In this document: one piece after another, positions 21,500 through 31,753 of the stretch
How positions within the stretch are numbered: the stretch's first letter is position 1
Layout: each line of letters starts with the position of its first letter
Source: Lithospermum erythrorhizon
Lineage: Eukaryota > Streptophyta > Magnoliopsida > Boraginales > Boraginaceae
Assembly: GCA_019722365.1 (NCBI GenBank)
Contig: JADFUC010000954.1
Span: 1,302,001 to 1,366,000, forward strand
DNA length: 64,000 nucleotides
Direction of reading: 5' to 3'
Translations under genes and position numbers: made by a program
The notes under the pieces: model-generated
Database searches by the model: none
The model's input: the letters and a program-made list of their open reading frames with translations, nothing else
What the model was told of the DNA's origin: nothing

Positions 21500-23570
21500 A
21501 TGGCATCAAAACATAATTTTAGTAAAATTGTTCAAAGTGATAGTGCTAGTATGTCTAATGATTTTGTTAATTTAGAGGATGAAACTTATGGATGAACTAC
21601 CCGTTATTAACTGTCAATCTAGTTAATGGATACTACTATTGAAAGGAAAACTTCATGGATTTTAAATATTTCATGGAGACCGTGGAAAAGCAAACGACAA
21701 CTTGTTTAAATTGTAAGAAAATTTATCATGGAAAACGCGGGATAGTGGGGAACCGGCCATCTTGCTACACTGGCGGCTTTATGTGATCACAAAGATAGTG
21801 ATGGGGAGGGTGGTACACAAGGAACTATTGATACCCAAACCGCAAACTTTTTTAGTATTTTGGCTTATAGGATCGAAACTATGAAATTCTGTGAATCGGG
21901 TAGTTCTTGCCCAAAAATCATCAAGGGATGGGCGACGCTTTCACTAAATGGATTCAAAATGTCATTAATCCCCGAGCAATATGACCCCCTCGCATTACAA
22001 CCTATACTTTTAAATATTTTAAACAGCAGATCTTCTAGGTAAAACTCTTTCTTATGAATTTGTCTTATAAAAATGTGTTTGATTAAATATATCGTGTCAT
22101 TTTGGATTTTGATATAACGTGGTGTAACATGCCATTGGATTGATCACGATTGGGTCTTACAAAGGAGAATTATATATTTTAGATCGATTGCTAAACATAA
22201 CAATATTCAAATTTGAAGTATACTAAGATGTGCCAATGATTAAGCAAATGTTTGAATAGATTACTCTTCAATTTTTTTGATAATGCTCGCTTAATATCGT
22301 TTTCAATTTTGAAAAATTAAAGATGCCTATTAAACCGGATTTTAGTGAACTTTTTCTATGTTAGATGTTTATGTCACGCCCTTCAATTAGTCATAAAGAT
22401 GGAATAAAAAGCGTTTGCAATGAGTTTATTTCCTTACTCAATACGTAGCATCGTTAATTTTGTTGTTAATGGCGGGGTGTTAAGACATGAATATAAAAAA
22501 TTGGTTGAGGCTCTGGGGTAAGAAGTTTAAAATTAATTTTTTGGATTGTGATACTAGATGGAACTCTCGACTTATGACCTACTAGTTCTGTACATATATG
22601 TATATGAGGAAATCACAATATTTTATGAGATACATGTCTTATCAGAATACATGCTCCACCTCATATACTAATTGGAAATATTGTTATGAATTACTTAAGT
22701 TTCTAGAGCCACTTAAAGATTATACTAAAGTTTTTTCAAATCAATATGAACCAAATATTCATCTTTCTTTAGAATGTCTCGTTAATTCTTTTCCATTCAT
22801 ATGACTAAACACGTAGATTTAAGCTACGGTGTTGTGAGATATGGTTCCGAATATGGAAGAGAAGTTTTAAAATATTTTCTATCCTATACCACATGCATAT
22901 GCAATCGTATAACGTTGGATCCTAACGTTAATTAAGTCATTTCACCCCTATGTGAAATCGTATTATGAAGCATTAGTTCCCTTTAGTCCCAAACTAAAGA
23001 GTTTTGATGTTCAGAAATGGAAAGATGGAATTGAAATGTATATGTGTAACATTTATAGCAAATACCAATCAAGGTATGGACAAGGTAAGGCCGCACCCTC
23101 TAGTAGTGTACAAAGTTTCAATGCCCTGCGATGAGTTGTATCACGTAAGCTCAACATGATCACCTTAGAAATGCTTTACAATAATTAGGTGAAACTAATT
23201 CAATCGCTCCACAAGACACTAATGAATTAACTCAATATTTAACTACTAACTTTGAATTAAGTCAATATAATGATAAAAATTCTTTTGATATATTAAAATG
23301 GTGGGCGAGTAAGGAAGCATTGTTTCGGTATCGTTTTCCAAAGAACTATTTTCTATACCTATGTCTACAATAGTTAAAGTGAATCCGTATTTAGTATGAC
23401 GGCTACAATACATCAAAGACGGTCAAGACTTCATGCTCAAATGCATGATGAAGTATGTGTGTGTATCAAGGATTGGACGGTCACGAGCATAGGATGTAAG
23501 ATAAAAGACTCAATCACGGAAGGAAAGGAAAAAAATATGTCTCGACTATCTTAGCGCCAATGAGGAAGAA
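21500..23570 (+). pseudogene. hAT-family transposase, decayed
   Basis: Fragments in order match a plant hAT (Ac-like) transposase. An ATG opens at 21500. A BED-like zinc-finger segment follows (about 21655-21770: 'SWILKYFMETVEKQTTTC' then 'CKKIYHGKRG'). The catalytic-domain pieces are 'HWIDHDWVLQRRIIYFRSI' (about 22131-22190), 'DTRWNSRL' (about 22550-22575) and 'WKYCYELLKFLEPLKDYTKV' (about 22672-22735). 'MCNIYSKYQSRYG' lies at about 23040-23085. The C-terminal dimerisation domain is 'NELTQYLTTNFELSQY' and 'ILKWWASKEALFRY' (about 23223-23335). Stops and frameshifts separate them, so it encodes no functional enzyme. Intact relatives cut and paste the element by a DDE mechanism. Confidence 0.8.
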
Positions 23571-23805
23571 ATCAAGAAGACGTAAGAGAGCAACACAATA
23601 GAAATATACCCGACAAAGAAGAACTGAGGGATGAATGGGTTTATGATGATTAGATTTGTATAGTTTGTACAATTTTGATTGAAGGAAACCCATGTAAGCC
23701 TCCTCGCCCGCATTTAGTATAAACTCCTATGGAACGCTTAATAATAAAATATCTATGTTATTTCAATTTGACAAGTGTATATATTTTTAATATTTTAAAT
23801 ATCAT

Positions 23806-24046
23806 TAAAACGCTATACCACACGCCATAAACGGTAATTACGTAGTTAAACGCGTACCGCTATTATCTCACCTGCACTAATGCTTAAAAAAACAATAAAC
23901 GACTTCTACTGAAGTTAAAATGATCCAATCGTTAAAAACAACGGCCCACCGCTTGTATTTTAACGTGGTACCGCTTTTGCTGGAAACGGTATCACGCGGA
24001 CTTGGAATCTATGATAAACCCCTTTCAGAGTGAAACGTGGTACCGT
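23806..24046 (+). repeat. AAACGG/GGTACC motif cluster (middle)
   Basis: Copies include CATAAACGGTAATT (about 23827), GTGGTACCGCTTT-N6-AAACGGTATCAC (about 23964-23995, an imperfect hairpin) and GAAACGTGGTACCG (about 24032-24045). They are the same motif family as the left array, directly after the transposase remnant. This could be the right subterminal region of the transposase unit. Confidence 0.6.
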
Positions 24047-25330
24047 CGGGAACAAATCCGCACTACAATCTTTTTATATCAATTGGGCGGCTTCGAAAAG
24101 AGCGATTTTGAACTTCATCTCAAAACTTTCACAATTTTTCAATATTTAGACGATGCTAAATTAAGTGAAATTTTGTACATTTAGTTGTGAATGGTATCCC
24201 GATATAGTAGTGCAATTCTATAAGATTATGGGCAATGGATCGAAAGGCCGAATCCAGATAAATTCAAGTGACCCTATGATGTGACTTACTTGTCGTCAAT
24301 GCATGGACGACAACCGAGGAGGATTTGAGAAGTGAGTTTTTATGACTAGGCATGAGAATGATGACGAGGGGTGTATAGAGGATTATCCGACTAGGGGGTG
24401 GGGCGTGTGGAGAATTTAATTATAAACAGAAGAACAAGCAAGATTCTAACAATAATCGTGAGAGCCTTCAATCCCAAGTTAGTTTATAAGTACAATTTAA
24501 ACGGGGCAAGCTTTTGTATCGCGTATCCATGGATTTTGTTTCCCATCACTAGTCAAGCCACAAAACTTACGTTAATACAAATGTTCGCTACTTGGCCGCT
24601 CCTGAATGATACACGGTTAACTACCTTAATATTGTTCTAGAACACATTTTTTACCATAAAAATAAGGCTCCACAATATGGTACGATCTTATCCCATTTGT
24701 TGGTGAATGTAAAAATGTCCCTCAAGCTTTTTAGAATGTCGTGTGTTGTGAGGTTAATAAGGGTTCGATAGTGGGTGAAAAGCCTTAATTAAGCTAAATT
24801 TGGAAGTTTATTTGTAGGAGAAGAGTCATGCTTCTAAGTTGGGAGATTTATTTAACACTGGTGGAGGTTAAAGTAATTTGAAGTTTGAATTTCATAGATG
24901 CAGCCTTGGCGCGTCTAATAGTAGTACCCAGCATGGCGGCGGGAGGATTCTATCCACTCTCAAATTAAGGCATCCACCTCGCAACGACTCCAGGCCCCGA
25001 TATCAAACCACGGAGTTTAGTTGATACTCTTTAAAGAAATTGCCGAGGAGAACATTCTATTTGTGAAGAAATGAGTACCTCGGCGTAGCGATTTTATAAC
25101 CTGTAGTCGCATTACGATGTCGATGCAATGCTAATCGGAAGAGAGATTGAACGACAAGTGACGCCGGTTTAGATCCAGCTGGAAATTGGGAGACGCACAA
25201 CATTTTCCCAACAACCTAGTGAGACTCCTCAAGATGCCCCACCTCCCACCTGGCCCTCTTGACGAGCCCCGACCTTTGTCCCCGAAGAAGCGACGGAAGA
25301 AACACATGAATGAATGGCGGCATTCGCTAT
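24000..25330 (+). pseudogene. Decayed second coding region in the hAT block
   Basis: Frames on the + strand include 24002-24184 ('GGFEKSDFELHLKTF…') and 24398-24640 ('KILTIIVRAFNPKLVYKYNL…LIQMFATWPLLNDTRLTTLI'), then 'YGTILSHLL' in a shifted frame and a proline-rich end near 25230. The pattern resembles the poorly characterised plant 'putative transposon protein' family with a gag-like N-terminus, but that is from recall. It is interrupted by stops. Its function is unknown and it has no similarity to the transposase. Confidence 0.35.
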
Positions 25331-25644
25331 AAAATATGTAACGGTGTTTAAAAGTTGAACAATGTTTTTTATTTTAATTTATTTCATGTTTTGAACTATT
25401 ACATTTCTGCGTTATGTTTCGAAATTGTTGGTTTTTATTTACGCTTCTTTGATGTTTTTATTCATATATGATGAAATGGATGTTTGAAGTTGAACAATGT
25501 TTTTATTTACGCATTTTATGTTTGGTTCTGGACGCTAATATGTTATTTCTCGCAGTTTGATATGTCGTGAATGTTAGTGGCGCTGATATGTCAGGAATGC
25601 GTTGTGGATTTGTGAAACGACCGTGACTTTCCTCGTTATAAACT

Positions 25645-25725
25645 GGTACCGTTTTGATGGTGAACGACGCTTATAAATGTAAAATTTCATTAATGCCGTA
25701 TTAACGTGGTACCGCTTCATGGGGC
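25645..25725 (+). repeat. AAACGG/GGTACC motif cluster (right)
   Basis: CTGGTACCGTTTTGATGG (about 25645-25662) and AACGTGGTACCGCTTC (about 25708-25723) repeat the left array's half-site in the orientation expected of an opposite end. The last copy is followed immediately by a GC-rich patch. This may mark the right terminus of the element. Confidence 0.5.
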
Positions 25726-25915
25726 TCAGCGGGCCTCAACCGAGCCAGGCCGAATACCCACCGGTACCGCTGCCTCGACCGGGCCGTGGCTTGGGCCTAA
25801 CTCGGCCCCCGTCCGAACACTTTAACAAACCGAGTCGCTCGTGGCCCGTGGGCCCCGGGCCGACTAGTCCTAATCGGTGGGCCGGGCCCCCGAACGCCCA
25901 CCGAGACCTTAGATT
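25726..25915. repeat. GC-rich, GGGCC/CGGGCC-rich patch
   Basis: About 190 bp are dominated by GGGCC, CCGGGC and CGGCC runs, in sharp contrast to the AT-rich surroundings. Such GGGCCGGGC clusters occur near ends of some plant hAT-type elements. It gives a 68-codon open frame (25719-25925) because GC-rich DNA has few stops; I do not regard that frame as a gene. Confidence 0.5.
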
Positions 25916-25919
25916 GATT

Positions 25920-27373
25920 AGTTAACCTGCTGTCCTATCCCCGATTAGACATAGTCAAAGGGAATCTGGCTCGACTAATATCTGTTCACCACTCCAGCCC
26001 AATTTACAATGACAATTTAAACTCGGTTTGTTAACGAGCTTGTTAGTAAAAACTCATATAATAACCGTATTATACATGTCCGTATTTTCACTTATTTCTC
26101 CATGAAAAATTAGAGAAATTATGGAATATTACTTGTGCATTATGAACTAACACTGGCATGGCGGCTAAACTTTGTATAATACTATTGAAACTAATTGAAT
26201 GGAGCCCTTCTATTCAAAATTTAAAATTACCATATCCTTAAAAACTGTAGTTACCGAGTAATACGGAGTAATAATTAAAAAATGTTGAAACCTTAACCTA
26301 AAACTTGTAAGGTTACTCCTGTTTTAAAAAGCATACCTGATTTTACCATTTACATAGATTTCAATAGAAGTTAAGCGTGAACTTTTAACTCCTTAACTCT
26401 TTAATGGAGTACTAAAATAGAACTATGAAAGCAGTGTAGAAACAATCACCTGGCCTTAATTTTCAAAAATAATTTCCTTATTAAGTATTTTTTCAAAACA
26501 ATAATTATTTTTTAAAATGCTTGCTCGACCTCTTAAATTTTTTATATTTTTCTTTATAAATATAATAAATAAATAATCTGTGCCTCTTCTATGTAAATTT
26601 TGATTCCCGGCATTGAATTGAAAAGCAGTTTACAAATATAGTAAAATGTAAGGGGTCTGCTGGCTTTGAGCATAGCATGAACTGTAAAGTCAAAATTTTA
26701 CATTTTGAGTAGTCCATATTCCTCGTGCCTTCAAATTAGTCTAGAAGAGAGTGACATGCATGCATGAATGGCTCGTCAAATTCCCAGCCGGTGATATATT
26801 TTCCTTATGCATCCAAAAATAGAACAATTATTAGTTTGAAAACAAGCATAGTAATATCTAATTATTTATTGTGATTGATCTTTAATAGTAGAAAAGTAGT
26901 TTTATATGAGATCTCTTAGTTATTCAAATATTATTACATTTTAATTTTTTGATAGTTGTACATTTTAAACTTTCAAATATTAAAATCAATTCATTATTAT
27001 CACCTATAACTATATTTAAGATTAAGTAGATAGGGTAAAAGAAAATTAAACTATCTATAGTTATATCGGTTTTTCTATTACGTGTCTTTAAGATACATGT
27101 TAAGATATTAATAAAAAGAATATTTAATAAAATATTTTCATCTAAAACTTGATATGAAAAAATTTGTTAAATAATATATTTGATTGTTTGGTTTCATATG
27201 CTCCATATTATATAGTTAGATACTAACTCCATAGTCTTTCCCATATAATAATCATCATCCTCCCCCCCAACAACTGTTTGATTTCTGAGCATACTAACAT
27301 GAAACCTCATCAAGCTTACTCCCATTTCTGATGTGAAGAAGCCTAGATCGATATACCTAACCGAAAACGACTA
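25920..27373. other. AT-rich intergenic, nothing recognised
   Basis: No coding frame, RNA gene or clear repeat seen. Short oligo-A/T runs only. Confidence 0.5.
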
Positions 27374-27375
27374 TA

Positions 27376-27615
27376 TTCCTCCGTTCCAAAAGATTACATT
27401 GACTTTTTATCATTGACCGATTATAATAATTTTATTTATGCTTTCATAGATTTCGGCTTAAAAAATATATCAATAAAAAATACATTTCAAATTTTTTTCA
27501 TTGATATATTTTTCATCAAATATTATACAACACAAATAAAAATATTTATGGTCAAAATTTAACTATTAAAAAATAAAAAAATCAAAATAAGACAATCTTT
27601 TAAGAATGGAGGGAG
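27376..27615. mobile_element. Stowaway-like MITE
   Basis: The left end TTCCTCCGTTCCAAAAGATT and the right end AATCTTTTAAGAATGGAGGGAG are inverted repeats flanked by TA on both sides (27374-27375, 27616-27617). The interior has the subrepeat pair 'catttcaaattttt' and 'tatttatggtcaaa' typical of this MITE group. Non-coding, 240 bp. Confidence 0.85.
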
Positions 27616-27617
27616 TA

Positions 27618-29132
27618 TTACTTATAAAAAAACGACTACATATGAACAAATTATACAAGAAATCATGTACTGAACCATCAATTATTGGATTATATATATG
27701 TGAATCAATCAAGTAAGGGTTCAAATATGTTGAATGCGAAATGTAAACGATCGACTTATCTCCTGTCTAGTTGCAATGACTGCGAAATGTGATTATTGGA
27801 GATACGTGTTTAATTTGAATTTAAAAGAAAGATTACTCCCTTTATGTTATTAAGATTACATCTTTAATTGTCACATTTAACTTCGAATATAAAATTATCA
27901 TATTAATAGTAAAATAGATTTTAAATATTAATTTGATATTTTTTCATTGAATACTACGAAGTATCTTTTATGGGATAGAAGTCGTAGTATTATAAAGTGT
28001 GAAACCGCTATTAATTAACGGGGTCCATCGATGTCTCTCGACATTACTCACGGGGAGTTAATCGCGGGATGTGTCTCAATTGATCAAGAGACTAAAATTT
28101 TCCTTTTAACCAATTCAACACAAGAATCGATGCACTCCTTATAAGAATCGGCACCATTATCATGTGAAAAGAGGCTTGGTGTTGTCGATTCCCGATACTT
28201 ATCACGCGCCTGGGCTCTTTCAATCAGCCTACGCCCTGCATAATATTATTACTAGCATATGAAACAAAGAAGTGTTCCATCAACCAAAAAAGACGACAAA
28301 AAAATTACTATCTGGATTTCTTTTGTCTCTATCTTTTACTTAAACTAAGCGTGTGGGTCATAATTTCTTACATATAAAAGATTTTTCCTTTCTTCCACGT
28401 ACATGTTAAAACGTGTTTTAAGATTTTGGCTTGTGGCGTTTAGGATTACATGCTTCAATTGTCAACTTTGAACTAGTATTCATTCGTTAATTATCGGACA
28501 ATAGTGCGACACTAAAACTATAACTATACGTACCTATCTACTACATACCCTTAATGCATTATTATTGCCCAATTGTTTGACTTTATTTAACGTTATCAGC
28601 TTCAATATCAGATCATTCAACCGATCCGAGAGATTTTAATCAATGATCAATAATACTCCCAATTAAAGTGACATTTTATATTAACTAGTAAAGAAGACGT
28701 GCGATGTACGATGCAATTGATTTATTAAATATTTGATATATTTTTTATGTTTAATTCAAAATTATTTTAAAAATGTGTAAAAAACTTACACTCATTTGAA
28801 TTGTTTTCTAATGAATATTTTTATTTTTTGAACGGATACTTTGATCACGAATAACTCTTTAAATGTAATATAAAAATTACAATAAAATACAATATTCATG
28901 TAGATGCTATACCAAACTGAGATGTTCATAGAGAAATACACATATTACTTTAACAATTTGATCTCCTTTGACTAAATATATTGACAAACTGATAATCAAT
29001 ATAGTATAATTGAATTATTTGCTTTTATGTCGATTAAATTGATATGATTTAAAAATTAAAATTAAAATTTTTGTTAATCCCAATATATAACATTCATATC
29101 TATAGGGAACTAAATAACAACAACAACAAAAA
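27618..29132. other. Intergenic, unassigned
   Basis: Mostly AT-rich. A GC-richer island at about 28000-28240 ('gaaccgct…cctgggctctttcaatcag') has no coding signature I can name and may be a retroelement scrap. Confidence 0.4.
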
Positions 29133-29186
<54 letters not shown>

Positions 29187-29187
29187 T
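29133..29187. repeat. (AAT)n microsatellite, ~18 units
   Basis: Uninterrupted AAT/TAA trinucleotide run. It explains the poly-Ile and poly-Leu open frames on the two strands, which are not genes. Confidence 0.95.
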
Positions 29188-29262
29188 CTATACAAAGCAT
29201 ATGGTTATTTAACTAATTTATATTATAATAATAGTAACAATAGTTCTACATAATAATAAATA

Positions 29263-29518
29263 CATTTCCACCATCCTACAAAGATTGTCCACTTTTGACT
29301 TTTCATTTTTTCATAGTTGAACTTTGACCGTAGATTTTTTGTTTATGTTTTATAATACTTGATGAAAAATATATCAATGGAAAGAATTTTATTTTTATTT
29401 TTTATTAATATGTTTTTCTTAAAATATTATAAAAGATAAATAAAAATATCTATGGTCAAAGTTCAATTATGAAAACTGAAAAAGTCAAAAGTGGACAATT
29501 TTTGTGGGACGGAGGGAA
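29263..29518. mobile_element. Stowaway-like MITE
   Basis: The left end contains TCCTACAAAGATTGTCCACT, and the right end AGTGGACAATTTTTGTGGGA then CGGAGGGAA, with TA outside both ends. The interior 'tatcaatggaaagaatttta' and 'atctatggtcaaagttc' match the element at 27376. Copy of the same MITE group. Confidence 0.85.
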
Positions 29519-29688
29519 TAATTATAATAATTCTATACATACAAAGCATATGATTCTTTAACTAACACCTATTATAATAATAATAACAATTGTTCTACAT
29601 AAAACATATTATTATTTAACTAACACCAATTATTAAAGATTGAAAAAAACATATCCTGAAAAAATCATATTGATGAAAGGAGTAATAC

Positions 29689-29693
<5 letters not shown>

Positions 29694-29777
<84 letters not shown>
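29694..29777. repeat. (AT)n microsatellite, ~42 units
   Basis: Pure AT dinucleotide run of 84 bp. Confidence 0.97.
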
Positions 29778-30020
29778 CTTGCACCTTGTCGTTTTAAAGC
29801 AATGAAGTTCGATTTGGGTGTTCATGTCCCATCAACGGAAATGTTGCCCCAATGTCATATTATTTTCATAATTCGTTTTGAAACCCTAAAATTATTATTA
29901 TTATAAAAGAAATTATTTTTGATAGGGTCATAATAAGAAAACTAGAAACAATGATTAAAAAAAATTAAAAAGAAAATTATTGAAAAAATTATTTTTGATG
30001 GAGTCATAAAGATTAAAAGA

Positions 30021-30022
<2 letters not shown>

Positions 30023-30090
<68 letters not shown>
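30023..30090. repeat. (AT)n microsatellite, ~34 units
   Basis: Pure AT dinucleotide run of 68 bp. It generates a spurious Tyr-Ile frame on the - strand. Confidence 0.97.
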
Positions 30091-30092
<2 letters not shown>

Positions 30093-31499
30093 CATGCATT
30101 CTTGTTAATTGATTCATGAATATCATACATGTAAAATTGAGCAAAAATAATTGTGTTATTCAATGCATACGTTTGAATCATTAAATATGCACTGGAGATA
30201 AAAAAATAAACAAAATTTCATTAAAAAATGGGATGCACGACAATTATAAAGTATATATATGTCAAATGTATATGATGTATCATCCTCAAACCGTACGTAT
30301 AATATTACAGATATTTTCCATATTTAAGGATATGTTTTCATTTCTTATTATTCCTCCATATTTCACTTCACCACAAACCAAGAAATAATATTATCAACTA
30401 TTCAATTAACTAATTTTATGATTATACTTTAATTTTTCTTTAGTTGTGTACTTATCATTTCCTTGTATTATGGTTGTAAAAATTAACCTTGTTTATTAAA
30501 TCGTGTATTAATTAAATATGGCTGAAATTATTTTTACTTATACAGAAAAATGATTGAAATAAAAATTAAACATGGAGAAACATATGTAAAAAGAATCAAG
30601 TTCCTCTCTTTTCGGACAAATTGCGTTATGGATTAAGATTCATATTACTTCGTATAATATAGTCACAACTCATAAACAGTCAAGTAATTCCCTTATATGT
30701 GCAAGTATAAAGTATGATGAATACTTAATACTCCCTCCATCCGAATTTCTAAATCCCATTTGACTTTGCACAAACTTAAATAAAATTTTAATTTTGTCTC
30801 TCATACTTAAATTTCTCACCATTCCTTCCACAAACATCCCTCACTTATAAAAGTGTGAGTTGTGTTTCTTTTCTTTTCAAACTATTAATTAATAAATTAC
30901 CCTTCATGTATGAAAAGTACTCTAATAATAAAATTAATATATATATATTATGAAAAGATACTAATTACTTCTCTCTAAAAAATAGGCAAGAATATATTCT
31001 CATAACACATCCAAATCTCTAAAATATAAAATATAATATAATCATATACTAATAGCATCCGAAAGTCTATTGTTTGTCATATACTAATATCATTAAAGAG
31101 TCTATTGTTCATCTTCAACAAGACAATAGTATCATACAGAATCACAGAACAAAACTGGAACATAATCAAATAATTGTTCTTGAGCTCTTTCGGAAAGTCC
31201 CTATATATTAATTACCATACTGTCATTATTGTTATTTCAAATAAGTTTATATATTAATTACCATACTATTATTATTGTTGTTTCAAATAATTTATTTGTG
31301 TTCTTGAGCTCTCAGACAGAGAAGTCTTTATATACTATTATCATTATTAATTTTGTTTTAACTTACTTATATTTTATATGAGAATGATGTGTACTTATAA
31401 TAGCATCCACATGCAAATAATATAATATCTGAGGTCTAATATATGATCTTAGTATTATAATAAAAAAAAAAAAATCTAAAATAAAATATCCAAATCTAT
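30091..31499. other. AT-rich intergenic with MITE scraps
   Basis: A 'tactccctccatccgaattt' MITE edge lies at about 30730 without a clear partner. A local duplication of 'atatattaattaccatactgtc/ta' plus 'attattgtt' occurs at 31202-31230 and 31250-31280. 'catatactaatagcatc…agtctattgtt' repeats as 'catatactaatatcatt…agtctattgtt' (31043-31110). No gene. Confidence 0.5.
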
Positions 31500-31501
31500 T
31501 A

Positions 31502-31751
31502 CTCCCTCTATATTAAATGATTGTCATGCTTGATTTAAGTGCTCCAAATTGACAAATTTTTACGCCTTCATCGATAAACATAATTTTGATTTGAATAAAA
31601 TTTAATGTCAATATTAAAGTACATTGAAAATAATACTATGTGATAATTTTCTCCAAATGTTATACAATAGAAATAAAAATATTTAAATTTAATATTTAAT
31701 ATGTGGAAAATCTAAATTTAAACTTTGATAATCTATCTATCGGGACTAGAG
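31502..31751. mobile_element. Degenerate Stowaway-like MITE
   Basis: The left end CTCCCTCTATATTAAATGATT and the right end …CTATCTATCGGGACTAGAG are weakly inverted and flanked by TA (31500-31501, 31752-31753). Interior spacing fits the group. Older than the 27 and 29 kb copies. Confidence 0.55.
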
Positions 31752-31753
31752 TA

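Larger units (their letters stand above)
20210..25730 (+). mobile_element. Ac-like hAT transposon remnant with passenger coding region
   Basis: The block contains a decayed hAT transposase (21500-23570), a second decayed coding region (24000-25330), and clusters of GTGGTACCGTTT/AAACGGTACCAC motifs at its left, middle and right. The outermost motif copies, CAGTACCACGTTTA at 20208 and the reverse complement CGGTACCACGTTAA at 25710-25725, could be the termini, but no 8-bp target duplication flanks them. The middle cluster at 23.8-24.05 kb leaves open a shorter transposase unit with a second unit beside it. Confidence 0.6.

Noticed and set aside
20208..25725. Exact hAT termini with 8-bp target duplication
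   Set aside because: The outermost motif copies are inverted, but the flanking 8-mers (gggttatt side and cttcatgg side) do not match, so the ends are not claimed as defined.
25719..25925. 68-codon Pro/Gly-rich frame
   Set aside because: A by-product of the GC-rich patch, which has few stop codons.
29015..30181. Poly-Leu, poly-Ile and Tyr-Ile open frames
   Set aside because: Translations of TAA and TA microsatellites.
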